A stretch of DNA of 64,000 nucleotides, taken from contig NC_059084.1 of NCBI RefSeq assembly GCF_020497125.1, positions 31,650,203-31,714,202 on the forward strand, given 5' to 3'. Origin of the DNA: Mauremys mutica (lineage: Eukaryota; Chordata; Testudines; Geoemydidae). Position numbers and translations under genes: made by a program. Shown piece after piece: positions 46,421 to 56,998 of this stretch. The notes beneath the pieces are model-generated. The model ran no database searches and was not told where the DNA came from. It saw only the letters and a program-made list of their open reading frames with translations. Within the stretch, counting starts at the first letter, position 1. The number at the start of each line of letters is the position of its first letter.

Positions 46421-47205
46421 TTGTCTGCCTGTCCCTTGCAGAACGGTCTTTCAGTTCTTCTGAGTATTGAATCTCAAACAAGCATTGTCTGTATTCCTTG
46501 GATGGTAGGAGAACTCTTTGCGGGGAAGCTTGATTTTTCTTACAGGTCGGGCTGAGCTTCCATCCATGTGTGTGTCCTGTATATCCCTCCATTTTCTTGG
46601 ACCTGCTGGTTCTGGAGAGGTATCTTCCATGGTTTCCACACTGAGGACATGGTATCGATTTGAAACTTCTAGCTATGTGGAATTCTTCCCGATCCTCTTC
46701 CATCTGGTTGTTGTTGCCTGCTTCTCCTCATTTGTCTCCAACGATGTAGAAACCCATCTCGACTTCTTACCTTTGGTGGTTCTGAACTGCCAGGCCTCCT
46801 CTCTGACTTGCTTTCTTTCTTTTCCCATGACCAACTCCATTCTTCTTTGAACCTAGGGTACTGGTGTTTCCAAACCTGGCTGTCTAGGAACTCTTCAGCT
46901 TCTGTGATTCTCAGTAGCATCTCTACGTGCCCTTCCAGTTCAAGAATCTTCTCCTCTAGCACAGCCAGCACTTTGCACTTCATGCACAGGAAATCCTTTC
47001 TGGCTTCAGGCAGGAAAGAGAACATGGCACATCTATTGCAGGTCACCACCACTGTTCTATCGCTGGGCATCTGGATATCATACATAGTATTGAACCTGGA
47101 AGGAAAGCCACTGTCACTCCCTCCCTCTGACACTCTCCTGTTTAGCTGCCTCTGTTCACAGCTCTCGAGTTCACCTTGCAAGTAACTTTTTTTTTTTTTA
47201 ACCAA
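46421..47205 (-). pseudogene. CR1 ORF1 N-terminal part (antisense)
   Basis: The minus-strand frame from 47205 is open for about 178 codons. It contains a Cys-rich motif (CNRCAMFSFLPEARKDFLCMKC), a heptad-like leucine region (LAVLEEKILELEGHVEMLL) and a basic C-terminal part. CR1 ORF1 proteins are nucleic-acid-binding, with a zinc-finger-like motif and coiled coil. A second frame (46703-46335) continues it after a shift. It is the 5' portion of the antisense CR1 at 43051-44510. Confidence 0.7.
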
Positions 47206-47389
47206 GTCTGCCTTACTTAGCTCATCTCAGCTCTGCCCCTCACCACCAGGGAGCGATTAACCACTCAGACTTCAAACACCTGGGGTGATCATAGCTCCAA
47301 GGGTTAGAGCCTCATGGCCTTGAGCAAGGCACTGATCAAAGCATCAAGGTTGTCAGCAATCAGGGCTTGCAGCAGAACCAGTCTCCAGG

Positions 47390-47545
47390 CAGCCTCATTA
47401 CTACAGCTGGCCTGCAGCGTGCTGCCTGGTTGGCCACACCGGTTGATTGGCTGAAGGGACCAGCAGGCCAGCTCTTATGACAGCAGCAGCAGCTCGCTGG
47501 CTGCTCAGTGCTCATGTCCACCATGATGACTGCTCCTGTGTTTAG
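47390..47545 (+). mobile_element. Gypsy-type LTR fragment
   Basis: It shares the run of motifs seen at 41620-41790 (ggttg.ttg.ctgaaggga, cagc.g.c.agctctta.g, ggctgctcagtgctca). Only a short degraded piece remains. Confidence 0.5.
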
Positions 47546-47596
47546 AGGAATTCATTCAAGCTATGTTCATTATCTTTGATGACCCCAACCAGAGGC

Positions 47597-48165
47597 ACTG
47601 GAACAGGGGGACTAAAGGGCCATGGCCCTCCTACTTTTCACCACAGGCCTAGCCCCCTGCCCTTCCTCTTCCCCCAAGGCCCCACCCCCCTGGCCAGGCT
47701 GGAAGCTGGAGCCCAGCCCAGGTAAGAGCCACCCAGGCAGCTGTGGGGAGCGGCCTGAGAGCAGCCCCCAGCTTGTGTCATCCCTGCCCAGGACAGATGA
47801 GGGTCTGCAGCTACACACAGTTGCCCAGTTGTGGCTCTTCAGCCCCTGAGTCCCCCACATCCAGCCAGGCAGGAAGCTGGAGCCGGGTCAGGATAAGTGC
47901 TGTGTATGAAGCTGTGGGGAGCTGCAGACCCTCCCCCTGCCCTGGGCAGAGGGTCTGGGGGGTGAGGACATAGGCTGGAGGCTGATTTCCGGGGCCTCCC
48001 CACCCCAGGCAGATGTGGGGGTCCATATTCCCTAGCCTGGCTATGGATTCTGGCTTAGCTGGGGTGGGCGGGGCCTCAGGGGGGAATAGGATGGGCAGGG
48101 GCAGGGCCACAGAGGGGGCAGGGTCTCATGGCCCCCCCACTTTTAGAAAAAATCCATCGCCCCGA
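47597..48165. repeat. GC-rich repeat, copy 2
   Basis: Related to 37361-37915 (gggccatggccc, gcagctgtggggagc, then a ctcatggccccccc end). It is non-coding and of unknown class. Confidence 0.5.
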
Positions 48166-48639
48166 CCCCAACCATATGTGAACCACTGAGACAATCCTTC
48201 AGGCCTAACAGCAGGGACACTGGCCCATTCCCACATATGCTGCTGAATTTTGTTGTTTGGTTTCTGACACTGGATGGAGTGAGGCAAGAGAGTGTTACCA
48301 TTTCCACCTGGTGTTAAACAAGGATATAAAGGACAAGATGGAGCCTCCACCCAATCTGAACATTCTGATTGACTTGTACATTAGAATCGATGATTGCTTC
48401 ATGAAGCTTCGTCGTGAGAGTACCAGAATTCTCCGAAGGTTGCTAGCCACCCTGCCCATGACACACCAAACACACAAGTCTCTGACTTGGAGAAGAACTG
48501 ACACTTTGTTAGGCTTGAGTTTAGGTTGTGGGGAACCCTGCCATCTTGTCTTGATATATCCAGCAAAGACTTGGGTGGAACTGGGGCTGGGAAACACCAG
48601 GTCCCCAGCCCCAAGGAGCAGGTCTGGGCAGAGCTGGTC

Positions 48640-49060
48640 TTCTACCCCCTCCTGCATTTCTTAGCACCCACAGGCCACAATTGGCACAGCAGGACCTCCA
48701 TTTCAGTTTCTTTTGTAACGCCAAATACTTCTATTGATTCGACTACAGTCAGCTCTGGGATTCACATAGAGGCTCTAGTCAATGTGGTGGCACCAGGTAA
48801 CTTTATTGATTTGAACTTAGCTAAGGCCCATGTGGTTCCCACCATATGCAAGGACTCCCCAGTTGTAGTCAAGACTACTGATTGGTCTCTTCTCTCTCTT
48901 CAGGACCAATAACCCACCAGACCTTGCCAGTAACAGTTATCATGCCCTGGGGGAATCAGGAAACCCTCTAATTAGGATGATGGGAGTGTGGGAGCCCCAG
49001 ATTAATTCACTGAATGCCCTTTCTTACACTCATGACCCCTATATTTGTTGGCAGAAGGGG
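48640..49060 (+). pseudogene. Protease remnant of gypsy element C
   Basis: The motif GNFIDLNLAKA (48811-48843) follows the position of the protease active site, but the expected DSG reads NVV here, so the catalytic Asp is gone. SPVVVKTTDWSLLS and TLPVTVIMPWGN follow. A gypsy protease would process Gag-Pol. Confidence 0.7.
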
Positions 49061-49065
49061 AACTG

Positions 49066-49750
49066 ATGGGGGGGGGTTGGCTGTGTGCTCCGGGCCAGCA
49101 GTATCACCTAATGGTGATACTCCGGGGAGGTAACACCTAATGGTGAGTGTCCAAGGGTCAGTTTTCCTGGCAGTTATGGCTCAGGGTAGTGTCACCCACT
49201 GTCAAGAGTCCAAAGACTTCCTTGCCTAGCAGCAACAGCTCAGGGTAGTTTTGCTCACTGGCGAGTGAGGGGAGTTAGGGGAACCTGGGCCCACCCTACT
49301 CCACTGGGTTCTGACCCGGGCCCTTCGAGCCAGTAGCCCATGAACAGGGCCTAGGGCCTGATACCCCTGAACACACTCCCTGGGTCACTTCCTACCATTG
49401 TTCCAGTTCCTCTGGCAGTGTCTTGGGGTCTCTTCTATGTTTCCTGCTGATCTGTCTCTTGAGTCTCCTCCGCTGACAATGGTGAGTCATCACCTTCAGC
49501 TCCCATGATTGATAGGCTTCCAGCAGTTTGGCTATGAGGCTGGTCCTGGCAGTGTGGAGCCCTGGTTACTTCCCAGCAGCAGGCTGCAGCTCTCCTCCAC
49601 TGTCATCCCAGACTGAGCTTAGTCACTCCCTTTTAAATGCTCCCTCCCCTAGGAGCATGCCCAACAGAGGCGATGGGGTGTGTCCTCTTGGGCCCAAAGC
49701 AGCTTTTTAACCCTCTCCACACCAGTGCAGCCTTGGTACACCCCATCACA
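49066..49750 (-). mobile_element. Antisense LTR inside element C
   Basis: On the minus strand it begins TGTGATGGGGTGTACC (49750 downward). The plus-strand left end lies near a G run at 49069-49078. Element C resumes on both sides. A candidate duplication (gaact against gtact) is imperfect. It contains repeated ctcagggtagt segments near 49180 and 49250. Confidence 0.65.
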
Positions 49751-51130
49751 GTACTCTACAATCTAGTTCCCAGCATTGCTGACCATCTCACCTCCCAGGA
49801 TTCAAGAACCAGGCTGGTATGCTCTGAGGTTCACATTACCTTCTGGAAGACCCCAACCCTCAGGCAGCAAGGCCACCAGTGTTCTCAGTGTCCCCTGGAG
49901 CTTGCCATGGCCAAGATCCCGCACAAATCCTGTGACTTTGCTGATGTTTTTGAAAAGGGGAAGGCAGACATCCTGGCCCACTTCAGACTTATGGTTGCCA
50001 GATCAATCTCTAATGCAAAGCAGAGCTCCCATTTGATCAGGTATATGACCTCTCTGAACCTGAACTTTGGGTTCGCTGCATGTACTTGCAGGAGAAACTT
50101 CAGAAGAGTTTCATCCACCCATCCATGTGCCCAGGGGGTGCTCTGATCATCTTTGTCAAGAAGAAGGATGTCTCTTTGCAACATGTATTGATTATCAGAC
50201 TCTGAGCAAGCTGACTATATGAAACCACCCCCTGCTCCCCCTTAACAACAAGCTCCTAGACCAGCTACGCACATCTGACATTTTCATGAGGTTAGAGCTG
50301 TGTGGGCCTATAACATGGTGCATATGCATGAGGGAGACAAGTGGAAGACTGCCTTTCATGCTCAGTACAGCTGCTACAGATGTCTAGTCATGCTATTCGG
50401 CTTATGCAATGCTCCAGCAAGTTTTCAACTCTTTATGAACAATATATTCTGAGATATGCAGGACCATTTTGTCATTATATACCTTGACAATATAATGATT
50501 TTCTCTGAAGACCCAGCTCTTCACAACCAGTAAATGCATAACATTCTTGAAAGACTACACCAGATTATCTATATGCCAAGCTGGAGAAATATGCATTGTA
50601 CTGGACACCCTTGAATTTCCTGGATATATTATCTCACCCAAGGGACTGGCAACAGACTCCTGCAAGGTGACAGCCATCATGGATTGGGTGGCACTGAAGG
50701 ATGTCTGAAGAATCCAATGTTTCTTGGGTTTTGCTTATTTTTAGAGACTATTTATCCTAGGATTCTCTGCTTTGGCCAGTCCTCTCACCATTCTCCCCTT
50801 GCTGCAAAAGGGAGTCCAGTTTTCATGGTCCCAAGAAGCACAGGCTGCATTTGATAATTTGAAACAGATGTGTCACAGCTCCCATCTTGATGCACCCAGA
50901 CCCCACCAAATCATTTATGGTGGAGGTAGATGGTTCAAACCTCATGCTAGGGCAGACCTTTCCCAACCTGCTCCTCTCAATCTCAGTCTCACTGCCCGGT
51001 GAATCATCAGCTTCACCCATGCACTTTTTACTCATGAAACCTCAATTCCACTGAAATGAATTATGAATCTTGGACAAAGAACTGCTGGCCATCAAAGCAG
51101 CCTTTGAAGAATAGCACCATCTTTTGGAGG
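49751..51130 (+). pseudogene. RT and RNase H remnant of gypsy element C
   Basis: Recognisable segments in order: a DFADVFEKGKADIL region (49934), KKKDVSLCN-like (50160), [15 protein letters not shown] (50396-50440), YLDN (50479-50490; YLDD in active enzymes), FLGFAYF-like (50725), ASPLTILPLLQKGVQFSWS (50775-50830), and an RNase H start near 50920. Loss of one RT catalytic Asp and several stops make it inactive. The end near 51120 is abrupt. Confidence 0.82.
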
Positions 51131-51312
51131 GGCCAGGATCCTCCCAACAGCCAAAACCCCCTTTTGTCCAGGGAAGGGGCACAGTGGCCCAAGCTCCTGA
51201 TCTAGATTAGTGTCCCTAGTGATGCTTTTGACATCATGGCAGCCCCATGGAAGGACCAGACCCTTTGGGAGGGTCTTACCCACAGGGTGGCTGTCAGAGG
51301 AGTGTTCACAAC

Positions 51313-52196
51313 TGTTAAGGTTCCTTCCCCACTTTGAACTTTAGGGTACAGATGTGGAGACCTGCATGAGAAGCTCTAAGCTTAACTACCAGCTTACATT
51401 TGGTTTTGCTGCCACCACCCAAATTATTTATGAGTTATTTGGGAAACTTTGTCTACCTCCCCCCCAAGAATATCTCCCTCCCAAGTACTATAACCCTTCC
51501 CTGGGTAGCCTTGAGAGACTTCTTCACCAATTTCCTGGTGAACACCGATCCAAAACCTTGGATCTTAAAACAAGGAGGAATTAACCAGTCCCCCTTCTTT
51601 CCCCCCACCCCCAATTCCTGGTGAGTCCAGATTCAACCCCCTTGGATCTTAAAACAAGGAAAAATTAATCAGGTTCTTAAAAAGAAGGCTTTTAATTAAA
51701 GAAAGAAAGGTAAAAATCATCTCTGTAAAATCAGGTTGGAAAATCTTTACAGGGTAATCAGATTCAAAGAGTCCAGAGGAACCCCCTCTAGCCTTAGGTT
51801 CAAAGTTACAGCAAACAGAGGTAAATACTCTTGCAAAAGGAACATTTACAAGTTGAGAAAACAAAGATAAACCTAACACGCCTTGCCTGGCTGTTACTTA
51901 CAAGTTTGAAATATGAGAGACTTGTTCAGAATGATTTGGAAAGCATGGATTGATGTCCAGTCCCTCTTAGTCCCAAGAGCGAACAACCCCCAAAACAACG
52001 AGCACACAAACAAAAGCCTTCCCCCCCACCAAGATTTGAAAGTATCTTGTCCCCTTATTGGTCCTTTGGGTCAGGTGTCAGCCAGGTTACCTGAGCTTCT
52101 TAACCCTTTACAGGTAAAAGGATTTTAGTGTCTCTGGCCAGGAGGGATTTTATAGTATTGTACACAGGAGGGTTGTTACCTTTATAGTTATGACAA
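51313..52196 (-). mobile_element. ERV-type solo LTR, antisense, exact 5-bp duplication
   Basis: It begins TGTTAAGGTTCCTTCCCC and ends TATAGTTATGACA on the plus strand, 884 bp, flanked by acaac on both sides (51308-51312, 52197-52201). An internal direct repeat, cttggatcttaaaacaagga, occurs at about 51558 and 51641. Confidence 0.92.
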
Positions 52197-52239
52197 CAAC
52201 AGACTGCAAAGCACATCGTCTCCCCTGGTTTGAGTTGTG

Positions 52240-52790
52240 CAATGAGTTGCTGTGCCAGATGGAGAGACATCTTCAAATCAAGGATCTCCAATACCAGCTC
52301 CTGGTGCCTAAACTCGCTCAATGGGCACTCCTAGAGCAGGCCCACATTATACCGAGGTAGGGTTGAAATCCAAGAAACACTATTGGCCCAGTGTTTTTGG
52401 ATGGGGATGGATGATGTTGTAGCAGACTTCTGCCTCTAATGTCCTGGCTGCAAAAGGGTCACCCCAAAAGGTAAGGGTCAAGCCGCTTTAATTCCCCACC
52501 CCTGACCGCAATTCCCTTTGAGACAGTGAGATTTGGTATAATTGGCCCCCTAGAAAAAAGCACCTTAGGACATAGGTTCATCCTGGGGCTGGTGGACTAT
52601 ACCACCCCATACCCTGAGGCTGTTCTCCTATGGGACACCACAGTTTCCACACTTATGCAGGAACTAATCCAGATATTTTCCTGGGCAGGCCTGCCCTCAG
52701 AGGTCCTCATTGACCAGGGAACTAATTTCATGTCCCAGCAGCTCTGGGCACTATTAAAAGTAAAGCCTGATCCACAGATGGGCTGGTGGA
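52240..52790 (+). pseudogene. Gmr1-like integrase fragment (element D)
   Basis: A degraded HHCC region (CPGCK near 52440) leads into an open frame with LGHRFILGLVDYTTPYPEA (about 52568-52623), LIDQGTNFMSQQL (52711) and a shifted remnant of the HPQTDGLVE region up to about 52790. It is closer to the integrases of A and B than to element C. No other domain of D is recognised. Confidence 0.75.
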
Positions 52791-52799
52791 AAGGGCTGG

Positions 52800-52915
52800 A
52801 GGCGCTTGGGGAGGGGGAGCTGATAGGGGGCTACCCGTGGGTACTCAGCACCCACCATTTTTTCCCCGTGGGTGCTCCAGCCCCAGAGCACCCAGGGAGT
52901 CAGCACCTCTGCCAT
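52800..52915. mobile_element. Fragment of the CATAGGCG MITE family
   Basis: It contains ctcagcacccaccatttttt and gtgggtgctccagccccaga, shared with 37030-37090, and ends near agtcagcacctctgccatgg. The right half only. Confidence 0.65.
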
Positions 52916-52929
52916 GGGGTGAGGTAGGC

Positions 52930-53450
52930 TCTGGCACATTTTGTGTGATGGAAGGCAACCAGGTGTGGTTTCTGGGCAAACCCCTCCTTTCCATTTCAGG
53001 GTCCAAAAGTGGAAAAGTTAACATTTCAATGCATCACTGGAAAAAAAAAATCATAGACATGTGGGTCCAGATGTGGGCAAGTTAAAAACAGGAACCTCTA
53101 AACACTAAAAAAAAAATTATAAACTTCCAAGCCTGGCCTGGCTGATGTAGTAGTAGTATGATTTTATGTTTGTATATTATATAATTTAGAATGAAGGATA
53201 AGGAATAATAATGTAGCATGTATTAAATGTATTGGTGTATGATTTGATCATATCCTGCCAGCCACCCTTTTTGAACAACAGAAAGGAATGGCTCAATGGG
53301 CCAATGGGTAGAGATACATCAGCCAGAATCTGTGTCTGGACTGATTTCAAAGCCGTAACAGACCTTTGAGGGTCACCAATTTGTTGTCGGTTTAGCATTT
53401 TAAAATAAGTAAAAGAATTCCATGATTGTTTTCTTTTGCATTGCAACTTG
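52930..53450. other. No recognised feature
   Basis: AT-rich with A runs; nothing supported. Confidence 0.4.
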
Positions 53451-53451
53451 A

Positions 53452-54131
53452 TGTTCCTGTTCAAAATGTTCTGTGTAAATTACTTCTGTTTTGTGTGTGA
53501 ATGAGGAATGTGTGTGTTAAGAGATAAGTGTGAAGGCCATCGCTGAACCAGATATACAAGGGAGGAACTGGAGACAGATGCAAGGCTGCCAGGAGGCTGC
53601 AACACGCCCCTACTGAAATGTCAGAGGAGGGCAGATTGACAACTCTAAAGATGAGACAGGCAGCTGTCAATGGGGACAAGATAGCTGTGATCAAAACCAG
53701 CGTGTGATAACTCCCTGAGGAACTTGATGAAAGAACAAGATAAAGGATGAGAAGGACAATTTAAGAAAACAAGCACTCGTCAAACAACAATTGATTACAG
53801 CATGATGGAGCAAAACTCATTGGTCCCAATGAAGGAAAATCACTATATAAACAGGGTATCTTGCCATGAAACTTTGGGTTCGTCCTGCCAAGACTTACTT
53901 GGAGCATCGTGTCGTGACTGATGGACTCTGGCTCCTCCCTACCCGTGATCAACCTAGCTGGCCACTAGATTGATCCAGACTCTCGACTGGTAACTATAAC
54001 ATCGACTGGCGTGTGTGTGTGTGTGTGTGTGTGCGTGCGTGCGCGCGCACGATAATTGTTGTATCTTCAATAAGTGTGGCGTATTGCCTTTTCCCTGAAA
54101 AAGATCCCGTGTGCTTCTTATAAGCATAACA
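53452..54131 (+). mobile_element. Probable ERV-type LTR
   Basis: A TATA box (ctatataaacagg, 53843) lies about 380 bases in, a CAATAAG-type signal at about 54069, and the sequence ends CATAACA. This is the layout of an LTR. The target duplication is not clear and the left start could be 53452 or 53458. A TG-repeat lies inside. Confidence 0.5.
54010..54052. repeat. (TG)n/(CG)n microsatellite
   Basis: About 13 TG units followed by gcgtgcgtgcgcgcgcac, an alternating purine-pyrimidine tract able to adopt Z-DNA. Confidence 0.9.
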
Positions 54132-54570
54132 ATGTGCCCTCTGTATCATAGGAGCTTGCAACAGGTGCCAACTATGTTATAGTCCAATCCTTGTGATGAG
54201 GGGCAAACCGTTGTATTTCCTTGGTTAAGTTTTTCCATGGTAGGGTCCAAAAGTGAGCTACAAACAAAAAAATGTTCTGGCTGGGGAGGATTTTCCCAGT
54301 GCAACAATTGAGGGACACAGCTACAAGGCTGCCCTCTGTGGAAGCCCTTGCAAGCCCTATTGCAGGCATTGTACGAGAGGTGGGGGCTAAGGGTGAGAGG
54401 GGGTGTCAGGGACATGTAGCTGTAATTTAAACAGGCCCTACGGCTTGCTGAATTACAGCAGGAACTGCTCCAGATCCTGGAGCAGCATGGGATCGGGAGG
54501 ATGCAAGGATCGTGTACTGGTGTTTTCGTTTTCCTTCTTCTGGGCTAAAAATTCTGTGCTGCATCTCGTA
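54132..54570. other. Unrecognised stretch
   Basis: No family named. A glutamine-rich frame near 54450 (ttacagcaggaactgctcc) weakly resembles a gag start but is too short to call. Confidence 0.35.
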
Positions 54571-54995
54571 GGGTATGTCTACACTATGAAATTAGGTCGA
54601 TTTAATAGAAGTCGATTTTTTAGAAATCGATTTGATACAGTTGATTGTGTGTGTGTGTGTGTCCCCACTAAGCGCATTAAGTCGGCGGTGTGTGTCCACA
54701 GTACCGAGGCTAGCATCGACTTTCGGAGTGTTGCACTGTGGTAGCTATCCCACAGTTCCCGCAGTCTCTGCCGCCCATTGGAATTCTGGGTTGAGCTCCC
54801 AATGCCTGATGGGGCAAAAACATTGTCGCGGGTGGTTCTGGGTACATGTTGTCAGCCCCCATGAAAGCAACGGCAAAAAATAGTTTCTCGCCTTTTTTCC
54901 TGGGTTACCCGTGCAGACGACATACCACGGCAAGCATGGAGCCTGCTCAGCTCACTGTCACCATATGTCTCCTGGGTGCTGCTGGCAGATGCAGT

Positions 54996-55103
54996 TAGGG
55001 TGACCAGATGTTCTGATATTTAGGCAATTTGTCACGATATTTCGCACTCCGGCGGCCCCTCCAATGTGTCCCAATATTTTCTTCCTCTCATCTGGTCACC
55101 CTA
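54996..55103. mobile_element. Short hAT MITE (TAGGGTGACCAGA family), copy 2
   Basis: Ends TAGGGTGACCAGATG and CATCTGGTCACCCTA are perfect inverted repeats. Flanks gatgcagt (54988-54995) and gatgcggt (55104-55111) match at 7 of 8. It is inserted in Harbinger copy 2; copy 1 of that element lacks it at the same place (near 39190). Confidence 0.92.
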
Positions 55104-55408
55104 GATGCGGTACTGCAGTGCTACGCAGCAGCATCCCCTTGCCTTGCAGACGGTGTAATACAACTGCTAACCGTTATCGTCGTCGTCCCATGGGTGCTCC
55201 TGACCAACCTCAGTTAGGTTGGTCGGGGGCGCCTGGACAAAAATGGGAATGACTCCAGGTCATTCTCTTCTTTTAAGTTTCGTCTAATGGAGAGTCAGTC
55301 CTGCCTGGAATATCATCCCAGCTGGAGGCCTCTGCCTCAGGCTGCTCTCCCAGTCAGCAGCACCATGCGGTTGCACCTACCCCATCCTACCCCTTGCGCC
55401 CATGGCTC

Positions 55409-55755
55409 ATGAAGCCTGGACAGTAGTAAGGAGCAGTTCAACTATAGGCTGAGCAAGTGCATAATGGTGGTAGAATGTGCCTTTGGATGTTTAAAAGCTC
55501 ACTGGTGCAGTTGACTGACTCAGTTAGACCTCAGCGAAACCAATATTCCCATCATTATTACTGCTTGCTATGTGCTCCACAATATCTGTGAGAGTAAGGG
55601 GGAGATGTTTATGGCAGGGTGGGATGTTGAGGCAAATCGCTTGGCCACTGATTACGCGCAGCCAGACACCAGGGCAGTTAGAAGAGCAGAGCAGGGCACG
55701 CTGCGCATCAGAGAAGCTTTGAAAACCAGTTTCATGACTGGCCAGGCTATGGTGT
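55409..55755 (+). pseudogene. HARBI1-like nuclease C-terminal fragment
   Basis: The frame contains FNYRLSKCIMVVECAFGCLK (55431-55490), where the Glu is the third acidic residue of the DDE nuclease, then NIPIIITACYVLHNICESKGE near 55542-55604 and a tail ending MTGQAMV. PIF/Harbinger nucleases cut and join at 3-bp targets. The first two catalytic Asp residues and the N-terminus are deleted. A stop interrupts the CFGCLKAHWCS* region. Confidence 0.83.
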
Positions 55756-55864
55756 GAAAGTTCTGTTTGTTTCTCCTTGATGAAAACCCGCCCCCTTGGT
55801 TCACTCTACTTCCCTGTAAGCCAACCGCCCTCCCCTCCCCCCTTTGATCTCCACTTGGAGAGGC

Positions 55865-55904
55865 AATAAAATAATTGTTGTTTCAAATTCATGCATTCTT
55901 TATT
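55865..55904. terminator. Convergent polyadenylation signals between Harbinger genes
   Basis: AATAAA on the plus strand (55865-55870) and on the minus strand (55899-55904) lie about 30 bases apart, tail to tail, after the ends of the nuclease and Myb-like genes. Confidence 0.65.
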
Positions 55905-56330
55905 AATTCATCACACAAATGGGGGGATAACTGCCAAGGTAGCTCGGGAGGGGTGGGTGAGGAGGGAAGCACAGGGGTGGGGTTGTTGTAGGGGCACCCC
56001 CTAGAATGGCATGCAGCTCATCATAGAAGCGGCATGTCTGGGGCTTTGACCTGGAGCAGCCGTTTGCCCCTCTGGTTCTTTGGTAGGCTTGCCTGAGCTC
56101 CTTAAGTTTCACGCGGCACTGCTGCGGGTCCCTGTTATAACCTCTGTCCTTCATGCCCTTGGAGATTTTTTCAAATATTCCGGCATTTCATCTTTTGGAA
56201 CGGAGTTCAGATAGCATGGATTTGTCTCCCCATACAGCGATCAGATCCAGTATCTCCCGTTCGGTCCATGCTGGAGCTCTTTTGCGATTCTGGGACTCTA
56301 TGGTCACCTGTGCTGATGAGCTTTGCATGG
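55903..56330 (-). pseudogene. Harbinger Myb/SANT-like gene
   Basis: On the minus strand, near 56290, RAPAWTEREILDLIAVWGDK starts the trihelix DNA-binding domain, followed by SELRSKR and then MKDRGYNRDPQQCRVKLKEL (56154 downwards) and QTCRFYDELHAILGGAP. It is more complete than the copy at 40195-40413 but has at least one frame break near 56155. Confidence 0.82.
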
Positions 56331-56998
56331 TCACCTGTGCTGATCAGCTCGCCACGCTGGCCAAGCAGGAAATGAAATTCAAAAGTTCACAGGGCTTTTC
56401 CTGTCTACCTGGCCAGTGCATCTGAGTTGAGAGTGCTGTCCAGAGCGGGCACAATGGAGCATTCTGGGATTGCTCCCGGAGGCCAATACAATCGAATTGC
56501 ATCCATACTACCCCAAATTCGACCTAGCAGGGTCAATTTCAGCGCTAATCCCCTTGTTGGGGAGGAGTACAGAAATCGATTTTAAGAGCCCTTTAAGTTG
56601 ACAAAAATGGTTTCGTCATGTGGACGGGTGCAGGGTTAAATCAATCTAACACCACTAAATTTGACCTAAACTCGTAGTGTAGACCAGGACTGAGAAGCAC
56701 AGCAAGACATCTCATCCCATGTGTTAAATGCCACTTTACTAAAACAAGGCTGTTGGGTTGTGTTCCCAGTAATTTGTGAATGCATGTTGACTTATAACAA
56801 TCAAAAATTGTACAGAAGTTGTCACTGGTGAGATTTTACCTGAAAATTTGTAAGGAAAGCTCACCCTAAAACTTGGGCTCATCAGGGGCTCCTGTGTGGG
56901 GGAAAGAGGTGAGTTCAGAATGTGGCTGGACTATAAAACCCCACTTGTAATGTTTTGTTTATTTTGGATGGAGCTTGTGTGACATCCAGTGGTCAAAC

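Larger units (their letters stand above)
48250..51130 (+). mobile_element. Ty3/gypsy element C, conventional order
   Basis: A gag tail and protease (48250-49060) are followed, after an antisense LTR, by RT and RNase H (49751-51130). No integrase lies between protease and RT, so the order is that of ordinary Ty3/gypsy elements, unlike A and B. No LTRs of its own are recognised. Stops and substitutions at catalytic sites show it is dead. Confidence 0.75.
54571..56690 (+). mobile_element. PIF/Harbinger element copy 2 with two convergent genes
   Basis: It starts GGGTATGTCTACACTA and ends with the complement of TCCTGGTCTACACTA. A nuclease remnant is on the plus strand (55409-55755) and a Myb-like gene on the minus strand (55903-56330), converging at 55865-55904. 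The front of the nuclease gene is missing, and a hAT MITE (54996-55103) interrupts the 5' part. Confidence 0.82.
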
